23,873 bases of DNA from Oehlia diaphana. Taxonomy: Eukaryota; Glomeromycota; Glomeromycetes; Glomerales; Glomeraceae. The position numbers were made by a program, and so were the translations under genes. The notes under the pieces were generated by a model. The model saw only the letters and a list, made by a program, of their open reading frames with translations, ran no database searches and was not told the DNA's origin. The stretch spans positions 9,505 through 33,377 of the forward strand of contig QZLH01001169.1 in the NCBI GenBank assembly GCA_003833135.1, in the 5' to 3' direction. Below, one piece after another: positions 1 to 10,049 of this stretch. Within the stretch, counting starts at the first letter, position 1. Each line of letters opens with the position of its first letter.

Positions 1-3000
1 TGCTTAAAAACCAAAACCTGAGAAAATTGTACCAGGCATCTGCAAATTCTGACGAAGCTGAAATTTGGCTTCAATTGGCTGAACTTGGAAGAAATGGAGC
101 TTTTTCTACTAACAAGACTTTTGAGGAATTAGCATGTTTAATGGTACAAATAAAAGAACTTGAAATAGCGGGAAAGCGTAAAACTAGAATCCGGTATAGT
201 GCCTGGTCTCTGAAAAGTCTCGCACATATGAAATATTTAGAAAAGCATTAGCTAGTGCGAATTTAGCTTCAATCAGGCAAGATATCATTATAATTACAAA
301 CCTTAATAATATATTAGTATAATAAATAGGTTGATCTTTTGATTTTCAGATGGTTTCACAGTAAAGATCAGGATATTTTAACAAATCCTGAAATATCCTT
401 TGAAAATATTGCTCAGTTTGCAAAGGTTGCCAATGAACTGCAATGGAAAGGACCAGTAGTTCTTATGACAGACTGTACAAAACTACGACTAAAGGTAGTC
501 TACTCACAAGAGTTTGACAGTATAATAGGTTCCATTTTACCAGCTAACTAGACGAAATGTGAAACATATAATGATATTCATCAAACAATGAAGAAAATCA
601 AAGAACAAGATGCTATTGCTACTCAAATTCATGTTTTTTTGCTTAAGGTTTGTTTTTTATTATTATTTAATGAGTTAAAGTAAGTTGCCAAAGTTTAAAT
701 TTCATAAAACATTCTAGATACCAATATCTAAGATTCCACCAGTCATAATCGCAGCATTGCCAACTAAAGGTGATGTAATAGCGGAGGAAATAAGTAATCA
801 TTTGCTTACGATTATAGAAATGACAGCACATTGCAATATTAATCTCGTAAGTTTTGGAGCAGATGGTGTGATCACAGAAATGAAAGCACAGCAAATAGTA
901 ATAGAACATCCCTCAGCAAGTGGAGTTCTCGAATTTAAAGCTTCCCTTTATGAAATTAATTTTAAAGTGCCAATCTTCGACAATCGACCAATCGTACGTA
1001 TGCAAGACGTGAAGCATACCAAAAAGACAGCTAGAAACCAGATTCATTATGGAATATGATTACTCACATTTGGAAACAGTACAGTTCATTACGACCAACT
1101 ATGTAATCTTGCGGAAAAGAAAAATTCTGCGCTTCATATCCATGATGTTTATAATGTTGATAAACAGGATGATGGTGTGGCGTTTCACATTTTTCATTCA
1201 CAATTGCTCAGAATGTGTCAAGATAATGGAGTAATCGATTCAGACAAACTCGGTCTATTTGTATATCTGTTTATTTTAGGTAAGAAGATTAAAAACTTTA
1301 TTTTAAAATGAGCTTAGCTAAAACATTATATTCTTTATAGGTGAACTTTTTGATGCTTATTTGAATCGTAAGATTAGTCACAAAACTAGAATAATCATGG
1401 CCATGCGTGCTTACTTTTTCCTTGACTTTTGGAAGTCTCATATCGAAAAGACCAGTGAAAACACCTCCAACGAATGGTATTCTATAGCTCGAAGTTTTAT
1501 TTTGATTCAAAGTTATCGTATTTTTAAAAGTCTCGCCGAATCCTTAGTCTTGTTAATTATTTCACATTGTGATTATTATGAAGATTATCCGCTGCTACCA
1601 TGGGAGCATGGAACAGAAACTTTTGGAACATGTGTTTATACTTGCACGTCAAGTAGTACTGGATTTTACTGCTTATAAATTTTTTAAAATTCTCAGACAG
1701 GTTATGCATCGTGACAAAATTCTTCGAACTGGAGATTTTGGAATGAAAAAAGAAAAATTTTCAGCAACAGGTTAGTTCGATTTATTTAATAATCATTTTG
1801 AATTTTGATATTACCTCTTTTGACTAGCTGAATTGTATTGATTATTCAGGATATATTTTCGATTTTAATTCAAATGACATGAGTGCCAAAGTGCTTGAAC
1901 TTTTACGCCAATGGCCAACACAAGATGAAATTCATGGTGCCATTCAAATTGCCTACTTGAATGTGGAAAAATTTGCACGATTGGTTGCTTTATCAAAATC
2001 TGAAACGAGTCTGTATCCTTTTGTATACATTGATAATTCTCATTTGGATACTGAACAGGAATATGCAGAAGTAAATACTGCAATTAATTTCAATCTATTA
2101 ATTTCTGAAAATGATCAATTATATGATATAGCAAAAGAAGTGGCTCAGACGGCATTTATTAATCAAAATGAAGAACTTTGTTCTTTTGTTAACAATGTTA
2201 ATGATAATAGTATCTTTGGTGAATACGATGAATTAGGTGGCTTAAATGAAGATCTGGAATCATATGTATCTAGGTCAAGTGATCAGATGGATAATCTCAG
2301 CAAAATCAATTCCAATGAGATTATCTACCTTTTAAATCACCAAAGAAGTGTAACAATACCAACAATTTTGGCTGAACCTGAGGAGTTCTTATTCGATAAT
2401 CATGATGGACTGGATGTATTAAAAGCATTAATTATTCATGAATCTCATAATGTATTTTCAAGAGCTGATCATTTGTGTGAAATTCAAAACAGATCAGCTT
2501 TTAATTTGGATGAAGGTTTACAAAATAGAATTGAAAGAAATGCTGCAAATGAACTTGTGCGTAGCCTTCAAGAAAATGATTCTTATGTTAAAAGCCGACC
2601 AAGACTTAAATGCTGAAAAATGAGAAAACATGTAGAAAATATTGATATTCCTAGAATGATTTCAGGTAATTATACATACTATTATTTTTTCTATTTAAAA
2701 TTGGTATTAATTATTTTTTTTACAATAGTTCAACATCTTGGAGATGCTGGTGTATCTGAAGAATGTCAATTAGAAGATCATGGACTAGTTATTGTATATA
2801 TAGGCAAAAAACTTTGTGTTGGCCAGATTCTTGCTAAATATCAAAAAATTAGTAATCAGCATGCTTATATACATTCTGGTGTAAATTCAGTAGATTCTCT
2901 TTCATTTATTTCTGTTATTCTTTATCGTCATTTATCTGGAAGTTACTTTACACGTCAATCCCTACAGGTGGTAGCCTATTTGTACATTTATCCTTTAAAA

Positions 3001-3114
3001 ATGTTGTTTATTATCTTGGTAAGGTATTTTCTTTTAATGCTACTAATTATGAAATGCTTACACTTGATATTAATGATAGTAAGATTTTTTCCTTTTTTCA
3101 ATAACAAGAGGTAA
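1..3114 (+). pseudogene. Decayed multi-exon RNase H-fold (P/hAT-like) transposase-type gene, 5' end outside window
   Basis: The reading frame is already open at base 1 and continues through several exons. Introns with good borders and preserved phase can be placed at 648-717, 1280-1340, 1771-1849 and 2666-2728. Acidic residues are spaced as in a DDE/RNase H fold: an Asp in MTDCTKLR (codon 471-473), an Asp in SFGADGV (862-864), then DVKHTKKTAR (from 1006), which resembles the D-x-x-H-L-x-K-x-x-R-N block of P-element-like transposases, and a Glu in EHVFILARQ (1626-1628). The frame is broken repeatedly: a frameshift near 200-212, an in-frame TAG at 549-551, TGA at 1057-1059, a one-base insertion at about 1625, TGA at 2614-2616 and a frameshift near 2968. 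The 1850-2616 exon is the longest intact piece (acidic, Asn/Ser-rich). The family assignment is inference from the motif layout; that the copy is dead is directly visible. Confidence 0.6.
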
Positions 3115-3454
3115 TTGAAATTTTAAAAACAATTTATAATTAATATAATTCACATTTATTATATTACCTAATAATTTGTAATATTTCTAATTTCTAATAA
3201 TTATAAATACAATAAAGTCAATTTTCAATATTACTTAATTATTAATGTTACTGAACTTGTAAGGTAAAATTATATATGATTTAAAAAATATAACTGGAAA
3301 AGTGGTAAAATTAATTAGTAAGAGGAAAATTTGGAGTAAGGTAAATTTACATATAAATCTTAAAAATTTTACGGTGACCTCTATTAGAAGTAAGCGGAGT
3401 CCTGTTATAACATTTTTTTGAATTACGGCTAACATTTTTAATATTAATAATATT
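3115..3454. other. AT-rich gene-free stretch downstream of the transposase pseudogene
   Basis: No coding frame with recognisable content is visible on either strand. The minus-strand open frame at 3235-3435 is low-complexity Leu/Ile/Phe sequence from AT-rich DNA. Confidence 0.5.
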
Positions 3455-3790
3455 GTACTAATACTAACTGCATTTCTGCATTTCCTTTTGCTTATATCAT
3501 ATATTAATATTACTATGTTTCTTTTTGCTTATATCTTGCTTATATTATTAACTATATTTTCTTTTACTTATATCCTATATTAATACTAATAATTGCATTT
3601 CTTTTTGCTTATATCCTATATTAATATTACTAATTGTTTCTTTTGCTTATATATATCCTATATTATAATACTACTAATTGTATTTCTTTTCTTATATCCT
3701 ATATTAATATTACTAACTGTTTCTTTTTACTTATATATCCTATATTAATACTACTAATTATATTTCTTTTTGCTTAAATCTTTTCATTGG
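3455..3790. repeat. Degenerate tandem repeat, period about 45-55 bp
   Basis: A unit of the form 'ttctttttgcttatatcc' followed by 'tatattaatactactaattg' recurs about seven times, with small indels in the TA-rich part and alternation between 'attg', 'actg' and 'gtttc' junctions. Weaker copies continue to about 3900. The unit has no coding frame. It behaves as an AT-rich minisatellite. Confidence 0.75.
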
Positions 3791-3959
3791 GTCTTATGGT
3801 TCTATAGTTTTATTATATTAATACATTTTTTTTACTTATATCCTTCTTATCTTCTTATATGAATATTATTAACTGCATTTTTTTTTGCTTATATTTTATA
3901 TATAAAACACTATTAGTATAATACATAAAGTATTATTAGTAGTATTAGAAAAGAAACAC

Positions 3960-4309
3960 AATTAGTTATATTAAACTGTATTTACTTACAACTTCTATTA
4001 CTATAAAAATATAATTCTTTTATATCTTTATTTTTTACATTTTATATATCTATATATCATAAAAATACTTTTAAAGATTTAATAATAAATTTTCTAAATA
4101 CAATACCTATAATAGCAAACTTATATAATAAATGAATTTATTACATATCTATAAAATTGTAAATATTAATTATAAAAATTATAAATATATTTATACAAAT
4201 TTTTAGCAAAATTTTCATAATAGCTGTCGTAAACTTATGAAAGTTTACATTTAAAATATTAAAAAATATTAATTATTACAAAAATTTGAGGTGCATAATT
4301 TGTAAATAT
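3960..4309. other. AT-rich gene-free stretch
   Basis: Only A/T-dominated sequence between the two tandem arrays. I see no gene, RNA or mobile-element end here. Confidence 0.5.
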
Positions 4310-4600
4310 TTTGAAGTATTACAGTATATATACCATAATAATTTGCAAGTTTATGATGTGTTATTTTGTAATTTTACAATTTGTAATATTTTGAAAAATT
4401 ACAGAATTATAACAATTATAATACTTTGAAGTATTATAGCATATACAAATAATTTGCAAGTTTATGATGTAATTTTACAGTAATTTACAGTTCGTAAATT
4501 TTGATAAATTATACAATTATAATGCTTTAAAGTATTATGATGTAATAGTTTGTAAATTTATGGTGAAGTATTTTAAAACTTTATAATTTATAATATTTAT
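4310..4600. repeat. Degenerate tandem repeat, period about 105 bp, about 2.6 copies
   Basis: Each unit begins 'tttgaagtatta', continues through 'aatttgcaagtttatgatgt' (near 4341 and 4450, with a diverged form near 4546) and ends in 'acaattataat'. The array stops at the left end of the foldback element at 4601, so that element inserted at or beside the array edge. Confidence 0.65.
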
Positions 4601-5163
4601 ACAGGTCGAAATGTGAAAAATCAGGCATCAATCAGTATATATATATATATATATTACCAATCGGGCACCAATTAGGTAGCTGATTGGTAACTGATTGGTG
4701 ACTGATTGGTGACTGATTAGCATTTTTGCTAAATACTATCACCAATCAAGCAGTTTGCTAACTTTTGATCCAGTGATCAGAAAAAGATAAAATATAGTTC
4801 ATTGGAATCGTCTCAATAAGGCGAATCTAATGGTAATAAAATTGTATTCCTAGAATTAATAGTTAATAAAATATTAAATAAAATATAAATAGTATATTTT
4901 ATTTTTATATTTTACTTAATATCTCATTAAGTATTAATCCTAGAAATACAATTTTACTACCATTAGATTCGTCTTATTGAGATGATTCCAATGAATTATA
5001 TTTCATTTTTTTCTGATCACTAAATCAAAAGTTAGCAAACTGCCTGATTGGTGATAATATTTGACGAAAATACCAATCAGTCACCAATCAGTCACTAATC
5101 AGCTACCTGATTGGTATCCAATTGGTTACTAATTGATGACTAATTTTTCACTTTTTGACCTGT
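4601..5163. mobile_element. Foldback / MITE-like element with about 270-bp inverted arms
   Basis: The left end reads ACAGGTCGAAATGTGAAAAAT and the right end is its imperfect reverse complement (ATTTTTCACTTTTTGACCTGT). The two arms align over almost the whole element, for example 'gcagtttgctaacttttgat' against its complement near 5022-5042 and 'cattggaatcgtctcaataag' against its complement near 4975-4995. They meet in a short AT-rich centre near 4880-4900. Inside each arm is an 11-bp iteration of the form 'actgattggtg'. No coding capacity is present. The flanks are TA on the left and TG on the right, so a Tc1/mariner-type TA duplication is possible but not proven. Confidence 0.85.
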
Positions 5164-5621
5164 GTTTTGAAGGTATCGTAAACTTACAAATATTATATAG
5201 CTAAAATTTCGCAATATTATACTTAATTAAATTTGCTGATGTTATAATCATTTGATTCCAAATAAGATTTATTATCAGTATAATTATTTGTATTACTTAA
5301 ATATTTATTGGGGTTAATACTATTATCCATCTATTTATAACTTTTGATATAAATTCTTTTTTATGTGACTCTATTTAAAATTTCTATATATTCTGTATTT
5401 TTGTCTCCTGTTATTCTTTACTGAGCAAATCTAAATAAATTTGTTCATTTATTATTCCTTTCGAAGTAAAAAAAGATTCATTTTGTTATTATTTATAAGT
5501 TATTAAGATTATATGTTGCACCAACAACCCTTTGTTAAGTCGTCTTCTCGACCTTGTAACATGTTTCAGATGTGCATCTCGCATGAGTAACGTATCACAA
5601 CATATCATTCAGGAAATAATA
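5164..5621. other. Upstream region of the LRR-AIG1 gene
   Basis: AT-rich up to about 5500, then less biased sequence (about 5515-5620) immediately before the gene, which is where promoter and 5' leader are expected. No firm TATA box or factor site can be assigned. Confidence 0.4.
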
Positions 5622-5693
5622 ATGAAAAACTTATTTGCACCACAAAAAATTCTTGACCTTATAACGAAAGAAAACAAATATGTCAAAAAATAA
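5622..5693 (+). promoter_or_regulatory. Upstream ORF overlapping the start codon of the LRR-AIG1 gene
   Basis: An ATG at 5622 opens a 23-codon frame that ends at TAA 5691-5693, 11 bases past the main ATG at 5680 and in another frame. If the transcript starts upstream of 5622, ribosomes that use this ATG would pass the main start, so it could repress translation. The position is seen; its use is inference. Confidence 0.4.
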
Positions 5694-7443
5694 AGGTCGA
5701 AAAGATCAACAATGGTTTGATGAAAAATATTCGAAAATGAAAGATATAGTTATTACTGGTAGTAGGCGCTTAAACTTTACTGGTTCTTTACAAATAGAAA
5801 GATTTAACAATTTAGAAAGTATTAATTTGAAGAAACTCAAGATAGCCTATTTGGAAATAAGCAAATGTTCTCAACTTAATATTACCAACTTGTCTGAACT
5901 TACCAAACTTACGAGTTTATCGGTAACTGGTTGTCCAAAACTAATTACGCTTAATTGTTTATCAAATGGGTTAACTAGTTTGGAATTAAGTGGTTGTTAT
6001 CGACTTAACAATATTGACTTATCTAAATTTACTAAACTTCAGAGTTTATATTTAAGAGGTTATCAAAACCTAACCACACTTGATTGTTCATCGACTGAGA
6101 AATTAATTAGTTTGAAAATAAGTGATTGTGCTCAGCTTAAGATTATCAACTTGCCCAAGTCTTCTAAACTTCAGAGTTTATCCGTGATTGATTGTCCAAA
6201 ACTTACTACGCTTGATTATTCAGCAAATGCGTTAACTAGTTTGGAAATAAGTGGTTGTAAACAACTTAATAAGATTGCCAACTTGTCTAAGGCTCCTAAA
6301 CTTACGAGTTTATCATTGATTGATTGTCCAAATGTAACCAAGCTTGATTGTTCATCAAATGAGAAGTTAACTGAGTTAGAAGTTAGTGATCTTATTGAAC
6401 TCAATTGTTCGAGTACTTCAATTAAGATATTAAGTGTTAATCTTTGTCCGGATATTAAAATACTTGATTGCTCCAATAACGATAAGCTTATTAATTTAGA
6501 TATAAGCAACTGTACCAAATTGGAATTTCTTGATTGTTCTAATAGTAAATTAACTAGTCTTGACATAAACAACTGCAAATCTCTGTTGAAAGAATATGAA
6601 CAAAATGGCACTAAATCTAAAAAGTTTAAATATCCTGAATATCTGGAAATTATTGTTAAGAGAACTACAAAGAACTTAATAATAGTTGGCCGTACTGGTG
6701 GTGGTAAATCCACATTATCCAATGTATTAACAGAATCCGAAGATTTTGAGGAGAGCGGAAGCTCAATTAGCGTCACTAAAAATTTCCAGAAAAAAAAATT
6801 CCCATGGAAAGGGAAAGAATATAATGTGGTTGATACCATTGGAGTTGGGGATACTAAATTATCTACAAAGAAAGTTTTGTATAAAGTATTAGATGGAATT
6901 TTTTCTATACCAGAAGGGATAAGCCAAATTTTATTTGTGATTGATGGTAGATTCACAGGAGAAGAAGCAAAAATATTTAATCTGCTTAAAGGTTCCATTT
7001 TCGACATTTTTGAAATTGGTATTCTTGATTATGTTACTATTGTGAGAACTAAATTCAGTAACTTTAAGAATAAAGATAAGTGTGATGCAGATAAGGAACA
7101 ATTGCATAATGAGAATGAAGATATTGCTAAAATAGTTAAATCATGTAAAGATGTTGTTTATGTAGACAATCCTCCGACGAATATGCAAATCACGGATGAA
7201 GATGACGAAGAAACGATTGCAACTAATAAAAAAATAAGAGATAGGTCAAGAAAAATAATATTAGAATATTTAGACGGAGCATGCCAGGCAGATTACTTCA
7301 AGTTAAAATCGTGGGATCAGATACGTGAACCGATTACCAAATATTTAGAAAGTAATTGTGAAGATGTACCACCAGAATTAGAAAAGAATAAAGAAGTTGA
7401 GGCACTTATTAAAATAACCGAATCATTTTGTACAATTACTTAA
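5680..7443 (+). CDS. LRR-AIG1-type GTPase fusion protein
   Basis: A single exon encodes 587 residues. Residues about 45-305 are irregular leucine-rich repeats of about 21-24 residues with the recurring pattern LTSLEISGC..L..I / KLTTLDCSS, like the LxxLxC repeats of internalin-type proteins. The AIG1/GIMAP-type G domain follows: P-loop GRTGGGKST at 337-345, switch II/G3 DTIG at 385-388, TIVRTKFSNF around 457 where G4 would sit (no canonical N/TKxD), and VDNPP at 495-499. The tail is basic/acidic and probably helical, with no membrane segment. AIG1/GIMAP proteins are septin- and TOC-related GTPases linked to defence in plants and animals; a sensor role for the LRR is inference. The start lies just after AACAAAT, and AATAAA occurs at 7535-7540. 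A broken copy of the 3' half is at 18811-19450. Confidence 0.85.
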   Translation: MSKNKGRKDQQWFDEKYSKMKDIVITGSRRLNFTGSLQIERFNNLESINLKKLKIAYLEISKCSQLNITNLSELTKLTSLSVTGCPKLITLNCLSNGLTSLELSGCYRLNNIDLSKFTKLQSLYLRGYQNLTTLDCSSTEKLISLKISDCAQLKIINLPKSSKLQSLSVIDCPKLTTLDYSANALTSLEISGCKQLNKIANLSKAPKLTSLSLIDCPNVTKLDCSSNEKLTELEVSDLIELNCSSTSIKILSVNLCPDIKILDCSNNDKLINLDISNCTKLEFLDCSNSKLTSLDINNCKSLLKEYEQNGTKSKKFKYPEYLEIIVKRTTKNLIIVGRTGGGKSTLSNVLTESEDFEESGSSISVTKNFQKKKFPWKGKEYNVVDTIGVGDTKLSTKKVLYKVLDGIFSIPEGISQILFVIDGRFTGEEAKIFNLLKGSIFDIFEIGILDYVTIVRTKFSNFKNKDKCDADKEQLHNENEDIAKIVKSCKDVVYVDNPPTNMQITDEDDEETIATNKKIRDRSRKIILEYLDGACQADYFKLKSWDQIREPITKYLESNCEDVPPELEKNKEVEALIKITESFCTIT

Positions 7444-8081
7444 AATTGATGATTGGTAAATCAATATTTGAACTGAAGATATCAATTTATATGATTAGTG
7501 AATATTTTTTTAAGGAATAATTAAAAAACATATAAATAAAATATGAAATTTATATTTTTAAGAATGCGATCGTGAAGTACACGCTTTGCAATGTAATTTC
7601 GACCGCAAATTGAATAAGTGAAATTGCTAAATTGTGATACAAAACTTGATTGTATTAGAACCGCAAAAGAAAAATTTAAAATAATCGGTTTCGAAGTAGA
7701 TAAACGGAAATTTTTTAAAGTTTAGTTAGTATCAATTAGTCTGATTGACTTTGTAAAGAAGATAAGCCAGAAGAAATTCAGCTATTATGTTTGGAATGAA
7801 GAGACTCAATTAACAATGAGCCTTGATCTGCTTATAAAATAGGATTGATATACTTATTATCGTAATAATTTTCACGATGCAAACGACGTAAACCCTACTA
7901 GTATGATTTTTTTTTTTTATTTTTTTTAAAAAAATTGATTATAAAATTGATATCTATCGGTTTGAAATCTAAACAGCTGATTTAAAAAAATATTTATTGA
8001 TAAATACTATATCAAACACATACAAAATAAAATCAAAGAAAATTGAATATTAAGACTGCTATATTGCACACCTCAAACATC
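7444..8081. other. Convergent spacer between two AIG1 genes
   Basis: Contains the 3' flank of the LRR-AIG1 gene, including 'gaaattgctaaattgtgatac' (about 7619-7639), which recurs near 19671 behind the broken copy. There is also a T-run/A-run block around 7908-7936. No gene is seen. Confidence 0.5.
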
Positions 8082-8738
8082 TCAAACGGGAATATAACTG
8101 TCAATTTTAGCACATAAATTATCCCACTTTTTTAATTTGTGACATGTTTTCTCCAAATGTTTTAATAGTATATTTCTTGACTGATCTCTTCTTTTTCTAT
8201 TAATTATAATTGTTTCTTCATCGTCTTCATCATCAACAAAAATACTTATTGGGGGATTGTCTACATAGACTATGTTTTTACATAATTTGGCAATTGTTTT
8301 ACTTTCCTTGCACAAATCTTCTTTATCTTTTTTGCACTCACTTTCATTTTTAAAGTTACTAAATTTAGTTCTCACAATAGTGACAAATTCGGCAATATCA
8401 TCATCAAATATTAATTTTTTAAATAACTCAGATAATCCTATTTTTTCCTTTATCATGAATTTTCCGTCAATCACCAATAGAACTTGGTTTAACCCTTCCG
8501 GTATCAAATGGTTTAATTCCCTCATTTTTTCGTATGTGACCTCTTTTCCGATATCGATAGTATCAACCACACGATATTTCGTCCCCCTCCATTCGAAATC
8601 CTTTTTCTGGAAATTTTTATTCTCGCTAATTGAGTGTTTCTCGGAATCAACAATACCGCTTAGTACATTCGCTAATGTGGATTTACCACCACCAGTATGA
8701 CCAACTATTAATAAATTCCTAGTTTTTTCTTTCCCCAT
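8082..8738 (-). CDS. Stand-alone AIG1-type GTPase, altered G3 motif
   Basis: The protein is 218 residues from the ATG at 8736-8738. The frame is open further upstream but only from a TTG, and the plus-strand paralogue at 10050 starts with the same MGKEK, so this start is preferred. It is almost all G domain: P-loop GHTGGGKST at 13-21, then NFQKKDFEWRGTKY and VVDTIDIGKE, where the DxxG glycine is replaced by Asp (DTID). TIVRTKFSNFKNE and VYVDNPP follow, with a final helix rich in Lys/Arg and Glu (RDQSRNILLKHLEKTCHKLKKWD). There are no LRRs. The G3 glycine positions the gamma-phosphate in GTPases, so this copy may bind but not hydrolyse nucleotide (inference). It lies head to head with the 10050 gene, about 1.3 kb apart. 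Confidence 0.8.
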   Translation of the reverse strand: MGKEKTRNLLIVGHTGGGKSTLANVLSGIVDSEKHSISENKNFQKKDFEWRGTKYRVVDTIDIGKEVTYEKMRELNHLIPEGLNQVLLVIDGKFMIKEKIGLSELFKKLIFDDDIAEFVTIVRTKFSNFKNESECKKDKEDLCKESKTIAKLCKNIVYVDNPPISIFVDDEDDEETIIINRKRRDQSRNILLKHLEKTCHKLKKWDNLCAKIDSYIPV

Positions 8739-9483
8739 TACTTCTAGTCCTGGATTATTAATAGTTATTAGCCAATATAGACTTTTAATCAAATCTGTTA
8801 TGTTAATAGGATAATCAAGAACTTATTTCTAGACTTATTGTAACTATTGAATCATTAAATACCGTTCGAACAGTCAATTTCAGTAATCATAAACTTTCAG
8901 TAGCCAGTTTATCATTATAATGACTGACTGATTAGTGCTTACGAGCCTTTTAAGCTTTACGTTTTAATACTGTTCTTCCCACCTGCACGTGACGATATAA
9001 AGTTGTGTAACATTCGGTAGTTTTCACCCTGCATAAGGCCAGTATTAACTGCAGATTACTACAAAATTGAACCAGAACCGTTTTGTTTTACTTACACTTT
9101 TTACTCCTTAATGCAATTTTCATAATGAAGATGCAATTTAATAATTTTTGTGATCCTAACTCAATATAAATATAAAGGGTAAATAAAAGATTAGTACTCT
9201 ACAAATTGTATATGCATTCTTTTTATCCAGTCGGCTTTTAATTAATTATTATTTATCGTAACGAATTTGATTGATAAATTAAATACCATAGTAGTTACAC
9301 TTAACGAACATTAAGAAAATATTTCCTTTAATTATGTATGTAATGTAAAAATAATTTGATCGAAATGAACGATTTACTCCAGACATTAACGTATTAGAGA
9401 TAACAATTTTTTTTAATTATTTTGTCATATTCTTACATCATTGGTATTGATGCTTTTAAAAGTTGTACGGAATGTGTGCATAA
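8739..9483. other. Divergent intergenic region between two AIG1 genes, first part
   Basis: Holds the 5' flank of the minus-strand gene ending at 8738. No open frame, tRNA fold or transposon terminus is recognisable. Confidence 0.45.
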
Positions 9484-9566
9484 GTTACTGATCTGGTAGT
9501 ATATAAATGGGTTATTATCCTTCGGATGATAACCCATTTATATACTAAACTAGATCAGTAAATAAC
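9484..9566. repeat. Snapback hairpin, about 38-bp arms
   Basis: The left arm 'gttactgatct..agtatataaatgggttat' is matched by its reverse complement 'ataacccatttatatact..agatcagtaaataac', with a few mismatches and a small bulge, around a loop near 'atccttcggat'. The right arm ends at about 9566. No coding content. It could be a very small foldback MITE or an RNA hairpin in the shared upstream region of two divergent AIG1 genes. Confidence 0.8.
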
Positions 9567-10049
9567 TTTTTTATCATCCTAGATATACTAATTTGGTCCG
9601 CCAGTTTATAATAACTGATAATAAAAAATGTAAATCTTCGTTTGATTACTAACAATGACAGGATTTTTTTTTTTAGTTAAATTACATTTTGGATACAAAG
9701 ATACCTTGACCTGTACGGACATTTGATTTATTAATCTAATCTGGCGTTATACGTTATTTTACGCATGATATAATTCCAAATCTGGAAATCCTTTAAACAA
9801 CTATAATGGATATGTGGTGAACGCCATACAGTATATATACCTATATACCGCAGATTATGAATATCAGACCGTGAAAAACTCGAAAACAAAGAGAAAAATT
9901 CGAAATAGTATGATGTTTATGTTGTTATTACCGATAGATTTTAAAAAGTATAATCAGTTTGGTTTGAAAAATTAAGTTTGATTTTAACTAAATTACAAAT
10001 TGGAGGTCAAATATTCGAACAACAGAATAAACTTAAATATTATAAAAAT
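9567..10049. other. Divergent intergenic region between two AIG1 genes, second part
   Basis: 5' flank of the plus-strand AIG1 gene at 10050. AT-rich; the reading frame of that gene stays open back to about 9978 but without an upstream ATG. No other feature seen. Confidence 0.45.

Noticed and set aside
317..349. 33-bp intron (GTATAA...CAG) in the first pseudogene
   Set aside because: Too short against the other introns and it does not restore the frame.
3455..3790. CRISPR-like array
   Set aside because: Repeats are degenerate, AT-only and have no distinct unique spacers; a minisatellite explains them.
6216..7007. 263-residue open frame on the minus strand
   Set aside because: It lies wholly inside the LRR-AIG1 gene on the opposite strand and has no family content; the antisense openness follows from the repeat codon pattern.
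8272..8700. 142-residue open frame on the plus strand
   Set aside because: Antisense shadow of the AIG1 gene at 8082-8738.
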